Below, in pieces: positions 1 through 6,929 of a DNA stretch of 18,852 nt (positions are counted from its first letter, which is position 1; each line of letters begins with the position of its first letter). The stretch is from contig CAZCHK010000045.1 of the NCBI GenBank assembly GCA_964498605.1, forward strand, positions 1-18,852. The letters run 5' to 3'. A program made the translations under genes and the position numbers. The notes beneath the pieces are model-generated. The model was given only the letters and a program-made list of their open reading frames with translations, made no database searches and was not told the DNA's origin. Source of the DNA: JBGQAS01 sp964498605. GTDB taxonomy: Bacteria; Chloroflexota; Anaerolineae; Anaerolineales; Anaerolineaceae.

Positions 1-966
1 AACCACCTTATTTCCACGGAGACCGCTCAGAGGATCAAGGAAATGGCCAGGGAAATGGGGTACCAGCCGAGCGCCGCTGCCCGCAGTCTGAAAACGCGGC
101 GGTCCCAGGTGATCGGGGTGATACTCAACAACCTTGCAGATCCTTTCTTCAGTGAGATCCTGTTTGGAATTGAAGAACAGGCCCAGGCGAACAATTACAG
201 TTTGTTCATTGCCGCCTCCCAGCATGACGCGGAACGAGAAAGAAAGATCGTGCAGACCATGATGGAGCATCGCACCGACGGGGTGATCATCTGCTCCTCT
301 TCCTTCAGCGCGGAACAGGGCAGGCAGCTCCTGTCATACGGTTTTCCTGTCGTCGTGGTGAACCACCAGGCAGCAGAAAATTTTCATTATTCGATCTTCC
401 ATGACGACCTCGACGGATGCCGGCAGATCACCTCCCACCTGATCGGTCAGGGGCACCGCCGCATCGCTTATCTTGGCAACGCGCTCTCAGGACGTACCAC
501 GCAGGAAAGGATGAAAGGTTACCAGCTAGAAATGGATGCAGCCGGATTGGACATCCCTGAAGGATATGTCCACCATGTCGCCGGGAGCGAGCCCGACCTC
601 GGGCTGCACAGCCTGGAGCATTTCCTGGCATTACCTGCTCGTCCGACAGCAATTGTTTGTTTCAACGACGTGCTGGCAACCGGGGTGTTGAAAGGCTGCC
701 GTGAGGCTGGACTGAATGTGCCTGACGATATTTCTATTACGGGTTTTGACAATATCACCTTATCCCTGTACACGAATCCCCCACTGACCACGCTGGATCA
801 GCCGAAGCGTACCATTGGTGCTGAAGCAGCCAGGCTTTTACTGGAATTGATCGACAAGAACGACAGTGATCTGCCGCACACTCAAAAGGTTAAAGTCCTC
901 AAAGGCAAACTTCTCATTCGTGAATCCACTTCTACTCCTTCGGGGAGATACACGAAAAATGATTGA
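1..966 (+). CDS. LacI/GalR-family transcriptional regulator, 5' end cut by window
   Basis: The frame is open from base 1, and the 14 codons before the first ATG (base 43) encode the end of a LacI helix-turn-helix (NHLISTETAQRIKEMARE). The real start therefore lies outside the window and the Met at 43 is internal. The hinge helix follows (AAARSLKTRRS), then the periplasmic-binding-protein-like sensor domain, starting at QVIGVI with LADPFFSEI after it and ending with the typical GFDN and LTTLDQP segments. Such proteins bind a palindromic operator as dimers and respond to a sugar or sugar acid. The last 8 bases overlap the epimerase gene, so regulator and enzymes are probably one transcript. The likely target is this cluster, including the central-CG palindrome at 6890-6903, and an inositol or hexuronate intermediate would be a sensible effector. 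Both points are inference. Family is certain; ligand is unknown. Confidence 0.95.
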   Translation, partial: NHLISTETAQRIKEMAREMGYQPSAAARSLKTRRSQVIGVILNNLADPFFSEILFGIEEQAQANNYSLFIAASQHDAERERKIVQTMMEHRTDGVIICSSSFSAEQGRQLLSYGFPVVVVNHQAAENFHYSIFHDDLDGCRQITSHLIGQGHRRIAYLGNALSGRTTQERMKGYQLEMDAAGLDIPEGYVHHVAGSEPDLGLHSLEHFLALPARPTAIVCFNDVLATGVLKGCREAGLNVPDDISITGFDNITLSLYTNPPLTTLDQPKRTIGAEAARLLLELIDKNDSDLPHTQKVKVLKGKLLIRESTSTPSGRYTKND

Positions 967-2488
967 AACAAGACTCACCGCTTCCCTGCTGTCTTCGACC
1001 CTCGCGCTGGTTCCCAGTTCGATAATCCTCGGCGATGGCATCGAGTACGCTCTTGCCCGCGATCACGGGGAACTCAAGCTTGTGGTCCTGGCTAAAAAAG
1101 GTGACCATCGACTGGAGGCTTTTGACGGAGAGGGATCAGCCTGGGGTGAGGACACTCTTCTCTGCGCGCAAAAGAACTCCAAAAATCTGGCTGCCCTATG
1201 CCAGCAGATCGCCTGGCTCAATCCACTTCCGCTTGGGCTGGGGACTTCAGCTGGGATGGGTGACCGACTGGGAGTTGCCACCCCCGGACATGTCCGGGCG
1301 GTACGGCACACGCTCGGGAGTGTCAAGCCGGTGTTTGCCCAGCAATCCATGCGCGAGAATGCCCGCACCGCTCGATCCGCGCAGCAGGTGCTGGAGGATG
1401 CTGTTTGGGCTGTTTTCCAGGAGGGATGGCGGGAGGGGTTTGGAGCAGATGCGGATCACCTCAAAACGGTGGAGGATATCGCGACATGCTTTCCGCTGGG
1501 ATACTCCTTTTTCACCATCGATCCAGGAGATTTTGTCAACAACCAGGCCGAGCGGGTCGGATTGGTTGCGCTGCGGGACATGATCGGAGGTCTTTCTTCC
1601 GAGATGAGTATTGCAGCAAATGGATTGTTGAACAAAACCGTTTCTGTGGAAGGTACCCGATACAATTTTGATGAGACGACACTCCTGAGGTCCATGGCCA
1701 AGTATGGAAAAGCCGTTTGGCACGTCGTGGGTATGTACAGGTATCTGGAATGTCTTGCCGGAGGAAAACCGTTTGAGCTGGAAGTCTCGGTTGATGAAAC
1801 AGAGCAGCCGACAACACCGTGTGAGCATGTCTACATTGCCAGTGAGCTTAAGCGTTTGGGCGTGAAGTGGGTCAGCCTGGCGCCGCGCTACGTGGGCAGG
1901 TTTGAAAAAGGCGTTGATTACATTGGAGATCTGGCTGCATTTGATGCTGATGTGCAAGCGCACGCGGCGATTGCCCAACACTTTGGCCCGTATAAGCTCA
2001 GCCTGCATTCCGGCTCTGATAAGTTTTCAATTTACCACTCAGTCATGCTTGCGACGCGGGGTTTGGTCCATCTTAAAACAGCTGGAACGAGTTATCTGGA
2101 GGCATTGCGTACTATTGCTGAGGTAGATGAGGTGTTGTTCAAGGAGATCTACACCTTTGCGCTGGAGAGATATGATGAGGACAAGGTCAGCTACCATGTC
2201 TCCGCGCAAAAAGAGAGAGCACCCGGGCCGGACAGCGTCGCTGACTGGACAGCTGTGCTGGATCAGTTCGATGCGCGCGAGATCCTGCACGTGACGTTTG
2301 GATCAGTCGTGCGGGCGAAAGATGAAAAGGGCGAGCTCCGCTACTTTTCCCGCTTGATGGAAATCCTGAACAAGCACGCCGAGGTGTACGCGGGAAAAAT
2401 CGAACAGCATTTTGTGAGGCATCTGGAACCATTTGCTTCGCGCTTGGACCTGCGCTGGAAAACTCCAGCGAGTAAGGAGGATCGATGA
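959..2488 (+). CDS. uxaE: Tagaturonate/fructuronate epimerase (UxaE family)
   Basis: This 509-residue protein resembles the UxaE family known from Thermotoga maritima, which interconverts D-tagaturonate and D-fructuronate in the cytoplasm. Family-like segments are LGTSAGMGDRLG (about 94-105), FGADADHLKT (161-170), FFTIDPGDFVN (184-194), LHSGSDKFSIYH (349-360), HLKTAGTSYLEALR (371-384) and a histidine-rich C-terminus. I chose ATG 959 over an upstream in-frame start because it overlaps the regulator stop by 8 bases and follows the purine-rich GGGGAGA; the 31 residues before it lie inside the regulator gene. The stop overlaps the next start as ATGA. Here it would accept D-tagaturonate from the inositol enzymes at 8022-12312 and pass D-fructuronate to the SDR enzyme next door. 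The family call is from recall of its motifs, without an alignment. Confidence 0.85.
   Translation: MIETRLTASLLSSTLALVPSSIILGDGIEYALARDHGELKLVVLAKKGDHRLEAFDGEGSAWGEDTLLCAQKNSKNLAALCQQIAWLNPLPLGLGTSAGMGDRLGVATPGHVRAVRHTLGSVKPVFAQQSMRENARTARSAQQVLEDAVWAVFQEGWREGFGADADHLKTVEDIATCFPLGYSFFTIDPGDFVNNQAERVGLVALRDMIGGLSSEMSIAANGLLNKTVSVEGTRYNFDETTLLRSMAKYGKAVWHVVGMYRYLECLAGGKPFELEVSVDETEQPTTPCEHVYIASELKRLGVKWVSLAPRYVGRFEKGVDYIGDLAAFDADVQAHAAIAQHFGPYKLSLHSGSDKFSIYHSVMLATRGLVHLKTAGTSYLEALRTIAEVDEVLFKEIYTFALERYDEDKVSYHVSAQKERAPGPDSVADWTAVLDQFDAREILHVTFGSVVRAKDEKGELRYFSRLMEILNKHAEVYAGKIEQHFVRHLEPFASRLDLRWKTPASKEDR
2474..2480 (+). promoter_or_regulatory. Ribosome binding site of the SDR gene
   Basis: A full Shine-Dalgarno AAGGAGG lies inside the last codons of uxaE, four bases before ATG 2485. 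Together with the ATGA stop/start overlap it supports this start and translational coupling. Confidence 0.7.
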
Positions 2489-3318
2489 CCGGGAAAAGAA
2501 TTGACATCGCACTGGATCTTACGGGAAAAGTGGCTGTCGTTACGGGTGGGGCTGGGATCCTGTGCGCTGCGGTATGCCAGGCTTTGGCCGGACAGGGAGC
2601 ATCGGTCGTGATCGGGGATCTCAACCAGGAGGCCGCGCAGGCGCTGGCTGACAAAATTGTCTCTGCTGGAGGAGAAGCGCTTGGATTGGGTTGTGACGTG
2701 CTGGATAAGAGAAGTCTTTCAGATACAGCGGATAGGATCCGCTCGAAATATTCACAGGTGGACATCCTGATTAATGGGGCGGGTGGAAATAAACCCCAGG
2801 CAACCACGAGCGTTGATCAGCCGTTTTTTGATCTTCCCGCGGACGTCCTCCGCTGGGTGTTTGATCTCAACCTGCTGGGGACGATCCTCCCCAGCCAGGT
2901 CTTTGGCAGGATGATGGCTGAGCAGAAGAGCGGTTCCATTTTGAATATCTCTTCCATGAACGCCTTTCGTCCCCTGACCCGCATCCCAGCCTATTCTGCC
3001 GCCAAGGCGGGCGTGAGCAACTTCACTCAGTGGCTGGCTGTTCACATGGCTCAGGAGTATTCTCCCAGCATACGGGTCAATGCCATCGCCCCGGGGTTCT
3101 TTCTCACCGAACAAAATCGCTTCCTGCTCCACGATACCAAAAGTGGCGAGCTGACAACCAGGGGAAGCACGATCCTGGCGCACACTCCCCTGGGCAGATT
3201 TGGAGTACCTGAGGACCTCCTTGGCGCGGTGATCTGGCTGTCGTCCACCGCGGCGTCTTTTGTCACCGGGGTGGTCCTGCCGATTGATGGCGGTTTTTCA
3301 GCATTCAGCGGAGTGTAA
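2485..3318 (+). CDS. SDR-family D-mannonate oxidoreductase (fructuronate reductase)
   Basis: A 277-residue classical short-chain dehydrogenase. It has the nucleotide loop TGGAGIL (20-26), an Asp at the end of the second strand (IGDLN, 43-47) that favours NAD(H), the NGAG element (97-100), catalytic Ser in NISSMN (154-159), and Tyr170/Lys174 in AYSAAKAG. The IAPGFFLTEQNR segment and overall pattern resemble the SDR D-mannonate oxidoreductases, which reduce D-fructuronate to D-mannonate and replace the unrelated UxuB in many bacteria. The position directly after uxaE, with an ATGA overlap, fits that role. One oddity is that the third glycine of the cofactor loop, usual in TGGGGxLG, is Cys27. 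The SDR family is certain; substrate rests on context and recalled similarity. Confidence 0.8.
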   Translation: MTGKRIDIALDLTGKVAVVTGGAGILCAAVCQALAGQGASVVIGDLNQEAAQALADKIVSAGGEALGLGCDVLDKRSLSDTADRIRSKYSQVDILINGAGGNKPQATTSVDQPFFDLPADVLRWVFDLNLLGTILPSQVFGRMMAEQKSGSILNISSMNAFRPLTRIPAYSAAKAGVSNFTQWLAVHMAQEYSPSIRVNAIAPGFFLTEQNRFLLHDTKSGELTTRGSTILAHTPLGRFGVPEDLLGAVIWLSSTAASFVTGVVLPIDGGFSAFSGV

Positions 3319-3320
3319 GG

Positions 3321-4604
3321 ATGATGATTGGTGCAGGTTACACGGATCGGTTTCTGAGACAGGAAGAGATTGTCAATCTGATGGAGGAGGGGTTGGCTAA
3401 CCTCAATCTGCGCGATCAAAGGGTGCTGGTTCTCATCCCGGATGGGACGCGCACCATGCCTCTGCCCCTGTTCGTTGGTCTTTTTGAGCGCTTTCTGGCT
3501 CCCATCACGAAGAGCCTGGATTATCTTGTTGCGCTTGGCACGCATCAGCCCATGAGAGATGAGCACCTATCCAAATTGATCGGAAGAGTTGTCAAGAACG
3601 GTGTTGCAGGCCACAGTCATGTTTTCAATCACGAATGGAATGACCCAACCAGTTTCATCGACATCGGGGATATACCCGCCGGCGAGATCAGCGTCTTGAC
3701 TGAAGGCATGCTGAGCGAGGTGGTCCCCGTTCGCTTGAACAAAAGGATCCAGGAATATGATCACATGCTGATCTGCGGCCCGGTGTTTCCGCACGAGGTG
3801 GTGGGTTTTTCAGGTGGGAACAAATATTTCTTCCCGGGCATAGCTGGAGCTGAGATCATCAATTTCACTCACTGGCTGGGCGCACTGCTGACCAGCCATG
3901 AGATCATCGGACTTGCGTACACGCCGGTGCGTGCGGTTATCGATCGGGCGGCTGATTTCATCAGCAAGCCCGTTGCGTGTTTCAGTTCCGTTGTGACACA
4001 CAACGGAGTATCCGGATTGTATTGCGGGTCTGCCAAAGAATCATGGAGTGCTGCTGCTGCCCTTTCCGCGCAGAAGCACATCGTCTACTCGGACAAGCCG
4101 TTCCAGAAGATCATCGCGGTGATGCCGCGCATCTATGATGATCTCTGGACTGCTGCCAAGGGGATGTACAAGTTGGACCCCGTCTGCGCGGACGGCGGAG
4201 AGATCATTATCTACGCTCCGCACATCACCGAGGTTAGCTACACTTACGGAAAACTTTTGGACGAGATCGGGTATCACTGTTGTGACTATTTTGTCAAGCA
4301 ATGGTCAGCGTTTGAAAAATTCCCCCGTGGTGCCCTGGCTCATTCCACGCATTTACGCGGGATCGGCACGTTCGATGAAAAATCGAGAATCGAACAGTCG
4401 CGCATCCAGGTGACCCTGGCGACCGGCATCCCCGAACTGCGCTGTAAAAAAATTGGTTTAGGATACCTGGACCCGGCGTCTTTCGATCCGGACCAATGGA
4501 CGGGCAGGGAAGACCAGGGAATCCTCGTGGTGCAGCGCGCCGGTGAAATGTTGTATCGGCTGAAAGAACAGGTGAAGAGGGATCAATCACATGACAGAAA
4601 ATAG
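3321..4604 (+). CDS. LarA-family nickel-pincer 2-hydroxyacid racemase/epimerase
   Basis: A 427-residue LarA-like (lactate racemase) protein. The key residues of Lactobacillus plantarum LarA can be placed: Asp41 and Arg44 in PDGTRTMP (LarA D72, R75), His75 in GTHQPM (H108), His158 in FPHEVVG (H174), Lys168 in SGGNK (K184, the pincer-cofactor lysine) and His184 in NFTHW (H200). The 158-168-184 spacing equals that of LarA exactly. Such enzymes carry a covalent pyridinium thioamide/thiocarboxylate nickel cofactor and invert C2 of hydroxyacids; family members are known for lactate, malate, other hydroxyacids and D-gluconate. The place between mannonate oxidoreductase and 6-phosphogluconate dehydrogenase suggests D-mannonate/D-gluconate 2-epimerisation. 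Lactate racemisation for the flavin enzyme at 12332 is the alternative. Two tandem ATGs (3321, 3324) are possible starts. Cofactor genes larB, larC and larE are not in the window. Confidence 0.88.
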   Translation: MMIGAGYTDRFLRQEEIVNLMEEGLANLNLRDQRVLVLIPDGTRTMPLPLFVGLFERFLAPITKSLDYLVALGTHQPMRDEHLSKLIGRVVKNGVAGHSHVFNHEWNDPTSFIDIGDIPAGEISVLTEGMLSEVVPVRLNKRIQEYDHMLICGPVFPHEVVGFSGGNKYFFPGIAGAEIINFTHWLGALLTSHEIIGLAYTPVRAVIDRAADFISKPVACFSSVVTHNGVSGLYCGSAKESWSAAAALSAQKHIVYSDKPFQKIIAVMPRIYDDLWTAAKGMYKLDPVCADGGEIIIYAPHITEVSYTYGKLLDEIGYHCCDYFVKQWSAFEKFPRGALAHSTHLRGIGTFDEKSRIEQSRIQVTLATGIPELRCKKIGLGYLDPASFDPDQWTGREDQGILVVQRAGEMLYRLKEQVKRDQSHDRK

Positions 4605-5756
4605 GAAATACACGATAGGGATTATCGGGTTGGGTGTGATGGGATTCAACCTGGCTTTGAATATGGAGCGAAATGAGGTCCGCGTGGCCGGGTACGATCT
4701 GGATAGGAAAAAAGTCGAACAGTTCATGCAGGCAGCGGGTAGCGCAAATCGCGTTTTGGGCGTGAATAACCTCTCAGCCTTCATGGATGTGCTTGAGAGA
4801 CCCAGGTGTGTCCTTCTCATGCTGCCGGCTGGAGACCCGGTCGATGAAGCGATCTCACACCTCATCCCTTCCCTGGAGGATGGCGATATCCTCATTGACG
4901 GCGGTAACTCGTTCTTCCAGGATACGGAGAGGCGCAGCCGGGAGCTTTCTGACAGGGGTATCCATTTTATCGGAATGGGAATATCGGGAGGCGAAGAAGG
5001 GGCTAAATGGGGACCTGCTATCATGCCGGGGGGGCAGCCTGAAGCGTGGAACGCAGTCGAGCCAATTTTTCGTTCGATCGCCGCAAAAGCTGCTGACGGC
5101 CAGCCGTGCGTCGCCTACATGGGACCGCGAGGAGCCGGGCATTATGTCAAGATGGTGCACAACGGCATCGAATACGGGGATATGCAGCTGATTGCTGAGA
5201 TCTATGACCTTCTGCACCGAGGATTGAATTTGACCGCGGGTGAACTGCACCAGGTCTTTTTTGAATGGAACGGTGGTGAACTTCGATCCTACCTGATCGA
5301 AATCAGCGCGGACATCTTTCAGCACGTGGATCATGAAACGACGAAACCGATCATTGATCTAATTTTGGACAAAGCTCAGCAGAAGGGGACAGGAAAATGG
5401 ACCAGCCAGAACGCGCTGGACATCGGCGCTCCCATTCCCACCATCAACGCCGCATTGGAAGGGCGCATCATTTCCGCTTTAAAATCCCAGCGATCCGCNN
5501 NNNNNNNNNNNNNNNNNNNNNNNNNNNNNNNNNNNNNNNNNNNNNNNNNNNNNNNNNNNNNNNNNNNNNNNNNNNNNNNNNNNNNNNNNNNNNNNNNNTG
5601 AGCTCATCGCTGGCATATTTTGATGCGTACCGCAGCGAGAGGCTACCTGCGAATCTGACCCAGGCTCAGCGGGATTACTTCGGCGCCCACACCTACCGCA
5701 GAATTGATCGTGATGGGGTCTTCCACACCCAGTGGACAAAGAGCAGAGAGGAGTGA
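4591..5756 (+). CDS. gnd: 6-phosphogluconate dehydrogenase (decarboxylating), interrupted by assembly gap
   Basis: The first 302 residues end at the N run, and about 50 C-terminal residues (SSLAYFDAYRSERLPANL through the family's FHTQW end) resume after it. Oxidises 6-phosphogluconate to ribulose 5-phosphate and CO2. Visible motifs are the GLGVMGFNLALN cofactor loop (13-24), GNSFFQDTERR, GISGGEEGAKWGPAIMPGG, and the catalytic Lys/Asn/Glu set in KMVHNGIEYGDMQ. Full-length members have about 470 residues, so roughly 115-120 residues (about 350 bases) are missing, more than the 100 N inserted. The two parts lie in different frames only because the gap length is arbitrary. After the second strand it reads YDLDRKK (35-41), where NADP enzymes have an Asn-Arg-Ser/Thr motif; Asp36 suggests NAD+. 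ATG 4591 overlaps the LarA-like gene by 14 bases. Confidence 0.92.
5499..5598. other. Assembly gap (100 N)
   Basis: Exactly 100 undetermined bases, the conventional placeholder for a scaffold gap of unknown size. It falls inside the 6-phosphogluconate dehydrogenase gene, whose two halves both match the family. From family length, about 350 bases are probably missing, with no room needed for another gene. Confidence 0.97.
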
Positions 5757-5758
5757 TG

Positions 5759-6841
5759 ATGACGAGTGGTCTGAATTTTCTCGAGAAGGCTGAGCTGGAT
5801 TTTCTTTCGCTGGGCGCGCTGGTGCACCGGCTTGATTCAGGGGTCATCCCGTTCCGCAAGGCGGCACAATGCCTGATCCATGTCAGCGGTGGAGAATTCA
5901 ATGTGGCAGCCAACCTTGCGGATTGTTTTGGTCTGAAAACAGGGATCGTCAGTGCCATGGTCGACTACCCGATCGGCGATCTGATTGCTGAAAGGGTCCG
6001 CGCAATGGGCGTGGTGCCTTACTATAAAAAATTTGCCCACAATGGCGTCAATGGACCCAACATGGCGACGGTTTACAGCGACCGCGGGTACGGAGTCAGG
6101 GCTCCCGTCGTGTTCTACAACCGCTCGAATGAGGCTGCTGCGCTGTTAAAACCCGGGGATATCGACTGGGACGACATATTCGCCAGGGGTGTACGCTGGT
6201 TCCACAGCGGTGGCATCTTCGCCGCGCTTTCCCAGACGACAGGCGATCTGATCCTGGAGGGTATGCAGGCCGCGCGCAAAGCAGGCGCGGTGGTCTCCTT
6301 CGACCTGAACTACCGGGCAAAACTGTGGAACATTTGGGGAGGGGCGGAAAAGGCGCAGGCTATCATCAGGCGCATCGTGAAGAACGTGGACGTCCTGGTT
6401 GGAAATGAAGAAGACATGCAGCTGGGATTGGGGCTACAGCCGAAAACCGATCGGACTGCATCCGGGATGGATGCGACAGTATTCTTCGGTTTAATCGATC
6501 AGGTGACGGGGATGTATCCGCAGATACAGGCCGTCGCCACAACCCTGCGGGTCGTGCATTCCACCAACCGACACTCCTGGTCAGCTGTTGCCTGGATCAA
6601 TGGCAAGGTTTTCCAGGCACCCACATGCGAACTGGACATCTACGACAGGGTTGGCGGGGGAGATGGGTTTGCGTCCGGTTTCTTCTACGGATTGTTGAGC
6701 CATGCAGCAGAGCAGGAGGCCGTGGATCTTGGTTGGGCGCACGGCGCGCTGCTGACCACCTTCACGGGTGATACGACCATGGCGACGCTCGAACAGGTCA
6801 GGGCGTTTGCAAAAGGAGGATCAGCACGGATACAACGCTAG
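5759..6841 (+). CDS. kdgK: PfkB-family sugar kinase, probably 2-keto-3-deoxygluconate kinase
   Basis: A 360-residue ribokinase/PfkB kinase. It has the N-terminal SGGEFNVA element (43-50) that binds substrate, FDLNYRAKLW (181-190), which I associate with 2-keto-3-deoxygluconate kinases, and the PfkB signature DRVGGGDGF (296-304) with Asp302 as the predicted catalytic base. The ATG at 5759 is five bases after AGGAG; ATG 5756, which shares its A with the gnd stop, is an alternative. KDG kinase would serve a mannonate-dehydratase route, yet no dehydratase or aldolase gene is present. The neighbouring epimerase and 6-phosphogluconate dehydrogenase instead call for a gluconate kinase, and this is the only kinase gene here. 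The family also includes IolC of the classical inositol route. The family call is firm; the substrate is open. Confidence 0.75.
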   Translation: MTSGLNFLEKAELDFLSLGALVHRLDSGVIPFRKAAQCLIHVSGGEFNVAANLADCFGLKTGIVSAMVDYPIGDLIAERVRAMGVVPYYKKFAHNGVNGPNMATVYSDRGYGVRAPVVFYNRSNEAAALLKPGDIDWDDIFARGVRWFHSGGIFAALSQTTGDLILEGMQAARKAGAVVSFDLNYRAKLWNIWGGAEKAQAIIRRIVKNVDVLVGNEEDMQLGLGLQPKTDRTASGMDATVFFGLIDQVTGMYPQIQAVATTLRVVHSTNRHSWSAVAWINGKVFQAPTCELDIYDRVGGGDGFASGFFYGLLSHAAEQEAVDLGWAHGALLTTFTGDTTMATLEQVRAFAKGGSARIQR

Positions 6842-6929
6842 GTAGTGGTCTATTGTGCAAACGAGAAAGAGTATTATTTTTAAAAATACTGCACACGTGT
6901 GCAAAACATTAGTATCAAGGAGAATTGAA
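6842..6929 (+). promoter_or_regulatory. Intergenic control region upstream of the inositol gene block
   Basis: This 88-base gap breaks the chain of overlapping genes. It is A/T-rich in the middle, with the inverted repeat AGTATT (6870-6875) / AATACT (6885-6890) around TTTTTAAAAA, directly followed by the palindrome at 6890-6903 and a good ribosome site AAGGAG (6918-6923) before ATG 6930. No convincing sigma-70 promoter pair with standard spacing was found, so promoter activity is inferred from composition and position. Confidence 0.5.
6890..6903. promoter_or_regulatory. Putative LacI-family operator palindrome
   Basis: TGCACACGTGTGCA is a perfect 14-bp palindrome with TG...CA ends and a central CG step, the layout of LacI-family operators, where the hinge helices insert at CG. 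An 8-base direct repeat TGTGCAAA occurs at 6854-6861 and again at 6898-6905, the second overlapping the right arm, so a second half-site may lie 44 bases upstream. The LacI-type regulator at 1-966 is the only regulator gene in the window and the natural candidate binder. Binding is inferred. Confidence 0.55.

Noticed and set aside
43..45. ATG as start of the LacI-type regulator
   Set aside because: Codons upstream to base 1 continue the DNA-binding domain, so this Met is internal.
1247..2008. 253-codon open frame on the minus strand inside uxaE
   Set aside because: No domain, no ribosome site, and it lies wholly within the well-supported epimerase gene.
5397..5756. Separate 119-codon gene spanning the N run
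   Set aside because: Only the part after the gap is meaningful, and it is the C-terminus of 6-phosphogluconate dehydrogenase. The part before the gap is out of frame with that gene.
4591..5756. Frameshifted gnd pseudogene
   Set aside because: The frame difference arises from the arbitrary 100-N gap; both flanks are intact and conserved.
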